A stretch of 64,000 nucleotides of DNA from Yarrowia lipolytica. Taxonomy: Eukaryota; Ascomycota; Dipodascomycetes; Dipodascales. The DNA lies in the NCBI RefSeq assembly GCF_001761485.1, contig NC_090771.1:868001-932000 (forward strand). Direction: 5' to 3'. Shown here in pieces: positions 21,266 through 32,270 of the stretch (positions are counted from its first letter, which is position 1; every line of letters begins with the position of its first letter). Below the pieces are notes generated by a model. That model searched no databases. It saw only the letters and a program-made list of their open reading frames with translations, and was not told where the DNA came from. Made by a program: the position numbers and the translations under genes.

Positions 21266-21495
21266 TGGGCCAATCAGAGACCCGCGCCGATTGGGAAGTT
21301 AGGGTATGGGTTGGGGCTAGGGTTTAGAAAACCCGAGGGTTGGGGTATTGGGGGGAGATTGGAATTTAGGGTTAGGGGAATACTCTAAGCGGGAAAAGGG
21401 CTGTCAGGGTTAGGGCGGGGCCGAAAATCTGATCCAGGGTTAGGGAATGTGTAAACTGGCATTCAAGACACCATATGTACACACAGGTTAGGGTT
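21266..21495 (-). promoter_or_regulatory. ATP7 promoter with CCAAT boxes and six TTAGGG words
   Basis: CCAAT occurs at 21270-21274 and in the opposite sense at 21290-21294, both typical targets of the HAP complex that drives respiratory genes. TTAGGG occurs six times, at 21299, 21366, 21372, 21410, 21440 and 21488. TCAGGGTTAG at 21404-21413 equals one full permuted unit of the reported Yarrowia telomere repeat (GGGTTAGTCA). The cluster lies between ATP7 and the divergent Zn2Cys6 gene at 21832. Confidence 0.6.
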
Positions 21496-21831
21496 ATGCT
21501 ACCATGCGGCACGACATGTGGAGATAGAAGTCGGGTAGAATTGGCGATTCCCAAATTGGAAAGGTTGTTTTTGTCAGGATTGACGTAAATCAGTGCAATA
21601 TTGTTTGATTGCATTTTTATTTTAGCCAGATTTTATTTATATTATTTATATTATTTATATAATTTTTATTATCATTTTATTATCTATAATTATTTACATT
21701 TCTCTAATTTAAATTGAATTAATTGAATTATTTCCCTTGTCTCAAAGTTTAGTGAAAATAGCTGTGATATGTAAAAGTGATTTTAGTGATTTTTTTGGGC
21801 TGATTCCACACGACATTCACGCCCCGATTTG

Positions 21832-24171
21832 ATGAGTGCAAAAGCGTCGAAAGCCGCAGACAAGGACAAACGAGCGTCGTCGGCGTGCGAGCGGTGTCGC
21901 AAGCGGCATGCCCGGTGTTCCGGCGGCGACCCTTGTGTCACCTGTGCCAAGTTGAAGGCTCCCTGTGTCTATCCTGAGGCGGAGAAGAAGATTGTTGTTT
22001 CGTTGAAGTATTGGAAAAAGTTGCAGGATGAGATTCAGCAGTTGAAGGAGGACAAGCGGGCGGCAGAGCGAGGAGTGTCGGAGGGGTTTGTGGACGGAGT
22101 GGTGGACGGAGCAGTGGAATCTGCTGGGGGGACTCGAGGGGAGACTCCAGGAGTAGTTTTGGGCGTTTCAGGACTTGCAGGGCTTTCGGGAGGTTCGGGT
22201 ATTTCAGGTATTTCAGGTATTTCGGGTACTTCAGGACTTTCAGCGCTGTCAGGAGGACTTGAAACACCAGGAACTCCTTTGGGGGGTCTAGACCCTCGAG
22301 CTAAACGAGCCAGAATCAACAGTCCGGGTGGCTCTATGGAGTCTCCGAGCGCCGGAGGTGCATCTCCAATCAACAAGGTGACGGTTTCGTCTCTTTGTTC
22401 CGAAGGAGATCATCTAATCAACCCGATTCGCGACCAGAAAAGCGAGCTGACCAGCACCCGAAACGGCCAGCAGCTCTTTTCAGGCTCTTCGTCAACGTCG
22501 CGGTTTGGACAGGAGGTGGCATGTATGCTCAGAGACACCAAAACCGGCGCCAACGAGTCTTTGGATATGGGTCTGTTCACATATCGGGGAATTCGGCTGA
22601 CTAAAACGGGTCCTTTGACTCTGATGCTCAAGTGCACGGAATGCAACAACAGCGACTATCGCGACGACATTGTCATCACGATGCCGGCCCGCGACGACGC
22701 TCTTCGATTTTTGGTGCAATTTCAGACCCATTTGGGCCACTGTTACTACTTTTGCAACGAGTTGTGGACCCGGAACAAAATCCACGAAATTTACGCGTTT
22801 CTGGACACCCTTCAGAACCACCAGACCACCACTCTCTCGCGCCATGAGGCGTCCTGGTATTGCCAGATTCTGCTCATTTCCGCCATTGGTGAAATGTACG
22901 GAGCTCCTCGAGAAGAGCGGCAAAATATGGCCGATGATCCTCCGGGAGGCGAAAACTTTCGAAATGGAGCCAACGCCCTGTCGCTACTGTATGGAAAGGA
23001 ACTCATGGGTGATTCGTGCACTAAGCTGATCGAACTGCTGCTCTGTTACTCGTTTTATCTGCAGGTTTTGGACTTTTCGACCTCCTCAGCCGTTTATATC
23101 GGCATGGCGATGAGAACAGCGGTATTGTGTGGTCTTCATGTCGATGCCAGCAAAGATTCCCTGTCCCGTGAAGAGCTGGAGCATCGACGACGACTGTGGT
23201 GGACCACGTACATTCTCGAGTTGTACTCGTGTTCCAAACAGGGCATTCCTCCGTCGTTAAATCTGGAATCGGTCGCGACGGGTCTTCCGGAGTCGCTGCC
23301 CGAGTTTTACGACGCTCTGTACATCAATTCGTTCATCGAGGTGGCCCGTCTGGGCTGCTTGGTGCTCGATTCGCTGTACCATCACCACAATGACAACAAG
23401 AACATTCTACCGGCACTGAACGCGGTGATTGAAAAGCTGTTTGAATGGCGAAACAACATTCCCGACCGGCTCAAGGTGGACTATTCGCAGTCTCCGCTCA
23501 TTGTCTCCCGACCGGTCGTCAACATTCACTCGGAGTATTTTCAATGCATCAACCTGTCGGTTCGACCCCTGCTGATTCATTTTGTTCAACGACGAATCGC
23601 CTCCTTGTCTTCTGAGGGAAAACTCATTGAACTGTCTCTGTCGAAATTCTCTCCCTCCATTCGACGATTGCTAAACGCGTCGTTCCAGGCCTCCGTCTGC
23701 TCCATTTCAGCAATCAGCTCGCTACTGGACACCGGGTTTCTGGCAGTCCAAGGATACATGGACCGGGAGTACGTTTTTGTGTCTGCTGCGACCCTGGTTC
23801 TGTTCGGAGCCGCGTTCGGGTCCCATGACTCCATCGACTCGCACATTGAGACAGCTATTCGCATCATGACTGCCATGCATCATGCCGGGAACAAGCCCGC
23901 TTCTCTGCGGCTCGAGCAATTGGTTTCTCTGCGTGACGCCATGCGACTGGAATGCCGAACGCCCCAGAACCTCACTCCGCAGTCTGCTCCTGCCGCCCCA
24001 CCTCACCATCACCAGGACGACTTTGCCCAGTACTCCAGCTCCATGTATGACAACAATCTGTTTACGCAGTCGGACATTCCGGAGCTGTCGGCCGACAATG
24101 CTCTGGATCGCGAGCTGTTTGACGATCTCAGTCAGCATCCCGTTTGGATGGGAGAGTGGGTTATGAGTTAG
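21832..24171 (+). CDS. Zn(II)2Cys6 transcription factor
   Basis: Fungal-specific binuclear zinc-cluster regulator, 779 residues from the ATG at 21832. The DNA-binding cluster Cys19-Cys22-Cys29-Cys35-Cys38-Cys45 has the canonical spacing (C-x2-C-x6-C-x5-C-x2-C-x6-C). A linker and short coiled coil (YWKKLQDEIQQLKED, about 61-75) for dimer formation follow. A G/S/T/L-rich low-complexity region with SGISGISG repeats spans about 95-165. The middle homology (Fungal_trans) domain covers about 220-600 and carries the hallmark RRRLWWTTYILELYSC. The C-terminus is acidic (DDFAQYSSS, ELFDDLSQHP) and may activate transcription. It is divergent from ATP7 with 639 bases between the two ATGs. The target genes cannot be told from the sequence. 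Confidence 0.93.
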   Translation: MSAKASKAADKDKRASSACERCRKRHARCSGGDPCVTCAKLKAPCVYPEAEKKIVVSLKYWKKLQDEIQQLKEDKRAAERGVSEGFVDGVVDGAVESAGGTRGETPGVVLGVSGLAGLSGGSGISGISGISGTSGLSALSGGLETPGTPLGGLDPRAKRARINSPGGSMESPSAGGASPINKVTVSSLCSEGDHLINPIRDQKSELTSTRNGQQLFSGSSSTSRFGQEVACMLRDTKTGANESLDMGLFTYRGIRLTKTGPLTLMLKCTECNNSDYRDDIVITMPARDDALRFLVQFQTHLGHCYYFCNELWTRNKIHEIYAFLDTLQNHQTTTLSRHEASWYCQILLISAIGEMYGAPREERQNMADDPPGGENFRNGANALSLLYGKELMGDSCTKLIELLLCYSFYLQVLDFSTSSAVYIGMAMRTAVLCGLHVDASKDSLSREELEHRRRLWWTTYILELYSCSKQGIPPSLNLESVATGLPESLPEFYDALYINSFIEVARLGCLVLDSLYHHHNDNKNILPALNAVIEKLFEWRNNIPDRLKVDYSQSPLIVSRPVVNIHSEYFQCINLSVRPLLIHFVQRRIASLSSEGKLIELSLSKFSPSIRRLLNASFQASVCSISAISSLLDTGFLAVQGYMDREYVFVSAATLVLFGAAFGSHDSIDSHIETAIRIMTAMHHAGNKPASLRLEQLVSLRDAMRLECRTPQNLTPQSAPAAPPHHHQDDFAQYSSSMYDNNLFTQSDIPELSADNALDRELFDDLSQHPVWMGEWVMS

Positions 24172-24846
24172 GCTGGGGACGACTAGGTCATCATTATTTA
24201 TTCACAAATTAATCAAATGAACCATTTGCCATGATTTGTCACTGGCAAGGTCAACAATGTGCGAGTCGGCGGGGTTGCAAATCAGCTGGAGTGCCAGTTA
24301 GAGATACCCGTGACGGTCTCCGGACTCTCTCATGATGCCAAAGACGCATCTGAGCTTTCGACTCTGCCACCTCATGTCCTCAACTACGAGACCAACACTT
24401 ACTCAAACAAGATGCAACTGGAACATCGAGTATCCTGAGAGTCCAGTTTGCATTCGTTGGAATGGGGTCATGAAGACCATGGTGTGCGGTGACTCAATCG
24501 CAAACAGCACCCCAGCAAGCAGTACGTGGTCTTTCTGAAACCAAATGGTACTGATCAAGCTGTCTTGTAGATCAGTACTCATTCGGAATTCTATCCCTCG
24601 ACTGGACGCATTGCTACAGGCACTTGTAGGAGGTTCCATTTCAGTGTAAAACAGTCACTGTTCACCGAACACCTACTCGCTAACCGGGAAAATGGATTTC
24701 ATATAATCAAATCAATACATAGCCACTCGACCTCTACCTGTCCCCACTGGTGTATAAGTGGGGCATCTACACCGACTTGGATCTATCCACAGAAGTGATT
24801 GTAACATTACCAGCTATCAAGACATATCCGTCTATCTATTACAAAC
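24172..24846. other. intergenic, no gene seen
   Basis: 0.7 kb between the convergent 3' ends of the zinc-cluster gene and URB1. Only short open frames, no repeats of note. Confidence 0.6.
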
Positions 24847-27800
24847 CTATACCACCTCCTTCTGTCGCGCCAAATAACGGGGGAAATCCTGGTTGGTCCA
24901 GGCCAGCAGCTTCTGCCGGTCCTTGAACGTGACGCCGTATCGCGCGGCGGTGGCCTGGCTCCATTTAGCCATCTCTCCGTCCAACACCTCGTTCCATGCA
25001 AGTCCTCCGTGTCGCAACACCAGCATCATGGAGCCCTCTCCGGTCTTCTGAATGGACCAAACCAGCTTCATGACACTCTCCTTGATGTGTCTGGACACGG
25101 TGGGAGACGCACAGGCACTCATGAGCTGCTCCAGAAAGTTGCTCTTTAGCAGCAGACGCACATCTTCCGTGGTCTTGACTCCGTTGATGAACGTCACCAG
25201 ACCCCACGACAGCTTTCGGAAAAAGTCCTTGTTGGTGTCTGTGAAGAGCCGCGTGGCAATGGGGATCATGCCGGCAAAAATCTTGGGACCAGCAAGAATG
25301 ATGCCCACAATGTTGTCGTACATGACGCTACCTGCTGCTGCCACTCCTCGAATAATGTACGCCATCTGGATGGCCACAATGCACGGCAGTCGCTCAAACG
25401 ACTCCTCCGCCATGAGATAAAGGCATTTTCGCACCATAATCTTCACCAGACCCTTGAAGGGAGCCTTGTTTTCGGGGAGATCGCAGCAGTACGAAATCGC
25501 CTCAAGCAGAGACTTGCAGTAGATCAGAGTGGAGACCGAGTACGAGCTCATGGAGGCAATCACGAACCCAAGATAGTGATTCTCTACCAGAGCCCGAATG
25601 TCTAGTTGGCCGTCCTTTCTGATTCGCTGAGCAATCACACCCATCAGGAAAGACGAGTCGTAGACCGCGTCAGTCTTTTCAACACGGTAGTCGTGCTGTT
25701 GCCGGGCACTCAGCTTGTTCCACTGGTCAACATTGTGCTGGAAGTTCTTTTCGCCGGGGTTGAAGTTGTTAATGGAGGCCAGAATCGTGGGCGCAGCCAG
25801 AGTCACCTCAATATCGTTGCCGATGATGTTGAATACCCGCATGTCTCGAACATCTCCAATGGTGGCCCACGAGAAGACAAACTGTGTCCAGTTGTAAGTT
25901 CCGGAAGACTCCATGCTCTGCAAAACAGACAGCAGAATTTGGTCGGGCAGAGTGTTGAGAGCCTCGTAGAGACGCAGAACACCGTTGACGACCGAGGTGT
26001 TGGAGTTCTTGCGATCAAACAGGTACAGCTGTTGCACAATGGTGGCAGTAAGGACTTGAGAAGTAAAATCTCCAGCAGTTCTGTTCAGCAGCAGAACATT
26101 CCCGTCGCTGTTAAGAACCATCTGAAGCAGTTTGGAGTACTCAATTTGCTTGGTGGCACAACTGACGAGCGAATGAACCAGTCGAATGCAAACGGGGTCG
26201 TGAAACCATCGAGAAACAAGAGCTTCGAGCAAAGCATTGATGGATTTCGCCGACACCTGGGTCCAAAAATCAATCTCCTTGGAAACAGCAATCTCGTCCA
26301 GACACTTCGCCACCTCCAGAGCACTGGCATAAATCACAGGTTCCGTGGTCTCCATCAGATGCTTGGTCAGATTGATGATACCCTTGGACAGGTACTTGGT
26401 GAGCTGTTCTCCAGGACCCAGCTTGGCCACGAGCTTTCCAACATTTTGGGTGTATCCGTGGGTCTTGGGAGCAGACGTCAGAGCTGTAACAATGGCAACT
26501 GCCTCGTCAGAAAACACGGTTGACGAACACAGAACAAGAACCCGGGCAAAAATGTCCACATTGTCCAGATTCTTGGAAGTGGTGAGATACTTGGTCATCG
26601 TCTTGGACACATAATCAACCTCCTCTTCGTCCTCAGGAACACCGACCAAAAGAACCAGGCGAGCGAGATGCTCAGGCTCAAACTTCCTGAGACCCTTCGA
26701 CACGTACTTGGCCAGAGTCTTCTGGGCTTGGGGCATCTTTGCCAGAGCGGTGACCACAGGCAGCAGCTCGTGCACCTTGTAGCATGACTTGAGAATGCTT
26801 TCAATCTTGTCGTGGTCCAGCTTTTCCAACGCTGACGAGTTATCCAACAAAATTTTCTCCAGGGTATTGGAATTTTGGGGACACTGTTTTCGTACGTACT
26901 TTTCGAGCTCCACCAGCTCATCGGTGGATAGGAAGCCGCCAGAAACTCCAGCCAGCACCTCCAGACCGCCGGAAATGTCCTTCTTTTTCTTCATGAGAAG
27001 CTTGACGTACTCCAGAGCCTGGCCAGCGGTAAAAGTCCATGCCAGATGCTGCAGAAAGACATTCTTGTAGGCCGAGTCCTGTTTGAGCAGGTCGGAGATG
27101 TATCCAGAAAACGCCGTCTGGAAATCGGGCTTGATATCGGGCACTTCTTCGTAGACACTCTTGATCAGATGCGAGTAAAAGGGAATCAGAGAGTCATCGA
27201 AATTGTCGGTGAAAAACTCGGGCGATGCAAGATAGTTTCGAAGAGTGGGAGTCACCATGGCCGCCATCTTCAGTTTGATTCCGTAGCTTGCCACGTCGCT
27301 CTTTTTGAAGCTCTTGGACCGATAAGTCAACGCAGCCACGTCCAGGGGGGTCTCGGGTAAAGCGGAAGACTCGGCAAGCACTTGTTTATCTTCCAAAGCG
27401 AGAGCCAGGTCAAAATACGTTAGATTTCGCTTCTCGAGCTCTTTGGGAGACTCATTGTTCCAAAAGAGCTTGTTCGACTTTTCGGTGAGCGGCTTAGAGG
27501 CACTGAGAAGGGAGGAATCCAGCTCAAACTGTTCACACAGTCCCGCCATGACCTTCCACGACTCTCCCGCAATGCAGGCGTCTCGGAAAATCTTCTGGAG
27601 CCACGTTTTAGCCAAATGCCGCTTATCCTCGGGCACAAACTTGACCTGCTCGGCAAGAACCGTGATGAACGGCGAGATTACGACCGAGTTGGGGTCAAGC
27701 TGTTGCTTCTTGCATACCTCGGATATGAGATCGAGATACTTGAAGGGCTGGGTCATGAATCGTCCCACGCAGTTGTCAATGAGATCTAGAACCGCGTCCA

Positions 27801-29727
27801 CATTGGCCGGGTCGTCTCGAACCAGGTCCATCGAGTTGACCAGCACATCCAGCGTCGAAATGGAAAGCTGGTTCTGAAACAACATGGTGGGGAGAGTGGT
27901 TTCAGTCAGAGAAGCAGCCACGGATTGTCGAACAGTTTTCACGTCGGTGGTACATAGCTTGAGAAGCGTGGAAAAAAGTGAATGTCCCGAAGCCGTCTTC
28001 TTCCACCACAGACCCGTCATTGACAGCTTTCCCTCGAGATTCATGGTGTGCTGGAACTCTGCAATCGACAGTCCAGAAGCAGTAATGTTTTCCAAAAGAC
28101 TCGCGGGCAGAGTAGCCTTAGGCAGTACCTCGGGGAACAAGTCTCCAAACTGCGAGCACAGGAAAACGAGGTTGTATCGCAGCAGGCCGGCTTCCTTCTC
28201 GGTATTCAGAGCTGTAAAAATCGTCTGAACGTTCACAAACCGAGTCAGAAACTCCTCTCGGAACTGTGACGCACCAGTTTCCCACCCAGGCTGCTCGTTG
28301 AGAAACTGCTGCACCTGCTGGTACTTTTTGAGCACGAGATTGAGGATCTGGGCCGTAAATTGGCGAATCAGAGGTGTTTCTGAAGCCAGACCCTTGGTGA
28401 GATTGTTGGTAGCAAGAGCAGTGGGGAGCACGCTCTCCATGATTGTGTTGACAGGAGGACAATCTCGGTCTTTGGCTCTTCTCTCGACAATGGAAGGGAT
28501 AGGCAACTGAAGGAACTTCGAAAAGAAGGCCACCAGACCCACCCAGTTGGTGGTCAACTTGGGGTCGAACGACAGCCAGTGCTCGTTCTTCATCACCTGC
28601 TCCACAATCTCCGGAGCGTTCTCCAGGAACCGCAGCGCAATTCTCTGGCAAGGCATATTTTCCCAGGGCTTAATGTTGGCTTTGAGCACCATCAGTAGAG
28701 CACTGTTTCGGTAGTCCAGCACGTTGACCTTGAATTTTCGCATGTCTTCTTCGGAAATGTGCAGACCGGCCTTGGACACATTTTCTCGAAGACCGTGTTT
28801 TTCTTCTCGAAGCACATCCACCCACCAAGCGTCACAGGGATAGAGAATACCCTTTTCTGCGTCGGATCCGAGTTGCAGAAGGAACTCTTCAGCCACCGTG
28901 GCAGAACCGTCTGCTCGATAGAGTCTCTGGGAAATGAGACCCATGGACCATTCGTTGAAGAGCATTCGCTTGGAGGTCTTGGAGACGCCCTCGTCGTTCA
29001 AAATGTGTTCCCTCAACATATCCAGCTGGTAGGACAGAAACTTGCATGAGTCTGTGTTCATGTGTCGGAACCACTGGACTCTCAGACGTCGGCGGTTCAC
29101 CATGATGTCCGTTTTGGTCAGCGAAGACGCGTTGGAGATCCACGTGCACAGAAACTTGATCATGGCTTCTCGAATGGAGCGGTTCTTGGCGTCTTTACCC
29201 CGTGGCGGCTCCAGGGCCGGATACTTGTGAGGTTCGGCTGAGGGGAACTCACTCAGTAGATCGGTCGAAAAGTAGCCTCTCTGGAAACCCACAATGGCCG
29301 TGAGCATCTTGATCATTCCCATTGCCACGGCCTTGTCATGTGACGACGACGCCTTGACCACGTAGCTGATGTGGTTGTCCATAATCATCTTGACGAACTC
29401 CAATCCCTTGACGGCAAACACAGGGTTGTCCAGCGCCTCGATCAGATCGGCAATAGCCGCCGACGCGGCCGCAAACTTGGGTCGTTCTTCCCGCACGCCA
29501 ATCTGTGTTAGTTGATGGTCCTAATCGTGTCTAAAATGCCTGCCTCTTGTCGTACTCACCACATTGGCCCAATAGTGCAGCACCTGGTTGTGGAATCCCT
29601 TGCGCACAAACTCCTCCAGAGAAGACGAGTCGCTTGTCTCCAGGTAGTTGTCGAGCACCGTTGTCAGAATGTCGACCAGGTTATTGTCACGTCCGCCATC
29701 TTCTTTCACCGTTGGTCGTTTGCTCAT
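24847..29727 (-). CDS. URB1: URB1/NPA1, nucleolar 60S pre-ribosome factor
   Basis: Large helical-repeat nucleolar protein needed for early 60S ribosome assembly, found in the Npa1-Npa2-Rsa3-Dbp6 group. Exon 1 is 29560-29727 (MSKRPTVKEDGG, 56 codons), the intron is 29503-29559 (57 bases, GTGAGT to CTAACACAG), and exon 2 is 24847-29502, for 1607 residues in all. The N-terminal part around the junction (HYWANV then IGVREERPKFAAASAA, and KGLEFVKMIMDNHISYVVK) matches the NPA1 domain. The rest is repeated amphipathic helices with few clear motifs, as in the family (yeast Urb1 is about 1760 residues). Exon 2 alone has no ATG at its start, so the small exon is needed. It shares a 168-base promoter with HCS1 on the other strand. 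Confidence 0.88.
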
Positions 29728-29895
29728 GGTCGTGGTGGGGTGGTTGTGTGTTAGGTAGATGATATCTGCACTATTTTTTTTTGGTTTGGATTTTTTTGAA
29801 ATTACCTTTTGAAGAAGGTTTATGCATGTTAGTTAAACCTCCATCACCAACTCCACATTGCCCAGACACTCCTTAACCCGATACAAGAACACGAA

Positions 29896-31845
29896 ATGGA
29901 CCGATTGAGCCACCTATATACGTGTCTGGAGGCCGAAAAGGCAGCAGATGTGGCGAGTATGAGCTCGCTGACCTCGTCTTTGACGCCCAAACAGCTGGCA
30001 TCCAGAGGTCTGGCGATCGTCAATCTGACTCTGGCGTCGCTACGAACGGGCTTTGGTGGCAAACTGGTGGCCACGTTGGAACCGGACGTGTCGATTTCGC
30101 CGGAAATTACAGGCGGAAACGATATTCGAACCGGAGATCTCATCAAAATCATCAAGAACAAGACTAGCAAGGACGACAAGGCCGTGGAGGCGGTGGTACT
30201 CAAATCGACAAAGGCCAAGATCGAGGTGGCTCTCGATGAGAACTTCGACGCTACAGATAGTCTGGATGGAGTACGACTACATGTGGTGAAACTGGCCAAC
30301 AATGCCACCTACCGACGAATGGAGTTTGCCCTCAAGGACATGTTGAGGATGAAGGAACAGGAAATGTCCGACCTCATGCGTGTTTGTGTTGATAAGGAGA
30401 CGATTTCCGACCACAAGGACGACCCCAACCTCCAGTTGTACAACACAGCTCTCAACCCTTCGCAGGTGGAGGCCGTCCAGCACAGCGTTGGATCAGCACA
30501 GGTGACGGTGGTCCATGGCCCTCCTGGAACCGGAAAGACGCATACTTTGGTGGAGATCATCCGGCAGCTGGTTCAGAAAAAGGGCCAACGAGTTCTGGTT
30601 TGTGGTCCCTCCAACATCTCGGTAGACACTTTACTTGAGCGTTTGCATCCTCATTTCAACGGCAACCAATTGCTTCGAATCGGTCACCCTGCCCGTCTTC
30701 TGGAAGCCAATCTGCAACACTCCTTGGATATTGTTTCAAAAACCTGCGACAGTGGGCAGATTGTGAAGGACGTGCAGGTGAATATTGACCAGCAGCTCCG
30801 AAAGATTTCAAAGACGAAATCGGGCCGCGAAAAGTATGCGATGTACAAGGAGATTGGCATGCTGCGAAAGGAGTTCAAGGAGCGGCAGAAGAAAGTGGTC
30901 GCTGATCTTCTGCTTCAAGCCAAAGTTGTCTGCGCCACTCTACATGGTACCGGAGACTCTTGTCTTAAGGACGTGCAGTTTGATACGATCATCATTGACG
31001 AGATTTCGCAGTCTCTAGAGCCTCAATGTTGGATTCCCATTTCTCGCTACCCTTCGGCTCAGAAGCTCATTATCGCCGGAGACAACCAGCAGCTTCCTCC
31101 CACGGTCAAGTGTGAGCAGTCCAAGATCAAGAAACAGCTGGAGTTGACCTTGTTTGACCATTTGGTGGGCAACTACGACAATATCAGGCGGTTGCTAAAG
31201 GTACAGTATCGAATGCATGACGCCATTATGCAGTTTCCGTCACAAGAACTGTACGGAGGACAACTTGTGGCCCATTCTTCGGTGGCACGGCACACTCTGG
31301 CAGATCTACCACATGTTACAGAGGACTATGAGACCACCACGCCAGTTGTGTGGATTGATACACAAGGAGACGACTTTTACGAGCAGGAGGATGAGTCGGG
31401 AAAGCTGAATCCTTCTCGGTTGAACGACTCGGAGGCGTATCTGGTTCGTCGACACGTTGGAAAGCTGCTTGATCTGGGTGTTTTGGAGTCTGAAATCGGT
31501 GTGATTACTCCCTATTCTGCCCAGGCATCTCTCATTCGGTCTTTGATTCATCCCACCAACCCTGCGGTTGAGGTCGCTACGGTTGACTCGTTCCAGGGGC
31601 GAGAGAAGGAGGCGGTCATTCTGTCTCTAGTGCGGTCCAACGAGAACCACGAGATTGGCTTCTTAGGCGAGTATAGACGTCTGAACGTTGCCATGACCCG
31701 GCCTCGAAGACATCTCTGTGTGGTGGGCAACATGGAGACTCTGGCTCGAGGAAGTGACTTTACCCAGGCCTGGGCCAAGCATGGAGAGGACAATGATGAT
31801 ATCGAGTTCCCCAGTCTCGACGAGGTGATTGAGCTTCAGCAGTAG
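29896..31845 (+). CDS. HCS1: HCS1, Upf1-like DNA helicase (IGHMBP2 family)
   Basis: Superfamily 1B 5'-to-3' helicase that co-purifies with DNA polymerase alpha in yeast; the animal relative is IGHMBP2/SMUBP2. In 649 residues: an N-terminal beta-barrel and stalk region (1-180), the Q motif NPSQVEAV (187-194), the Walker A GPPGTGKT (208-215), motif Ia (VCGPSNISVDTLLERL), motif II DEISQSLEP, motif III AGDNQQLPPT, motif IV QYRMH, motif V VDSFQGREKEAVILSLVRSN and motif VI RRLNVAMTRPRRHL. All helicase motifs look intact. The ATG at 29896 gives the usual N-terminus. The R3H domain of animal relatives is absent, as in yeast Hcs1 (683 residues). Confidence 0.93.
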   Translation: MDRLSHLYTCLEAEKAADVASMSSLTSSLTPKQLASRGLAIVNLTLASLRTGFGGKLVATLEPDVSISPEITGGNDIRTGDLIKIIKNKTSKDDKAVEAVVLKSTKAKIEVALDENFDATDSLDGVRLHVVKLANNATYRRMEFALKDMLRMKEQEMSDLMRVCVDKETISDHKDDPNLQLYNTALNPSQVEAVQHSVGSAQVTVVHGPPGTGKTHTLVEIIRQLVQKKGQRVLVCGPSNISVDTLLERLHPHFNGNQLLRIGHPARLLEANLQHSLDIVSKTCDSGQIVKDVQVNIDQQLRKISKTKSGREKYAMYKEIGMLRKEFKERQKKVVADLLLQAKVVCATLHGTGDSCLKDVQFDTIIIDEISQSLEPQCWIPISRYPSAQKLIIAGDNQQLPPTVKCEQSKIKKQLELTLFDHLVGNYDNIRRLLKVQYRMHDAIMQFPSQELYGGQLVAHSSVARHTLADLPHVTEDYETTTPVVWIDTQGDDFYEQEDESGKLNPSRLNDSEAYLVRRHVGKLLDLGVLESEIGVITPYSAQASLIRSLIHPTNPAVEVATVDSFQGREKEAVILSLVRSNENHEIGFLGEYRRLNVAMTRPRRHLCVVGNMETLARGSDFTQAWAKHGEDNDDIEFPSLDEVIELQQ

Positions 31846-32270
31846 ATGGGATTGGTTGCATGTGTATAGACTGAAGCTCGTACGGACTGTACAATACTGG
31901 GCTGTTCTTGAACACTTGGACTACTTGGACTCCAGTGTGTACATACTCGAACTTTACTTGGACTGTCCAGTACATACTTGAACAATACTTGGACTGTCCA
32001 GTAAATACTCAACTGTACTTGAACTACTTAAACTAGAATCACCAGTGCATGGATAAGGTGAAGGGTATGCCCCAAATGAAACATGCAGCATTATCTCCAG
32101 ATGGTAACATTCCGTCTTTACGAAAAATAGGTACATATAATTGGGTCATGTGGGTGAGTAGGACGAGGCAATATATATATATATATATATATATTACATG
32201 AGAGGGTGGCCGCACAAGAGGTGACATAGACACACACGATTACCAACACAAACACACACCGACACAAACC
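31846..32270. other. intergenic with CTTGGACT-type repeats and a TA tract
   Basis: From about 31899 to 32032 the words ACTTGGACT, GTCCAGTA and TACTTGAAC recur in loose tandem order. A (TA)n tract lies at 32171-32194, some 75 bases before the next ATG, and may act as its TATA element. No gene seen. Confidence 0.65.
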
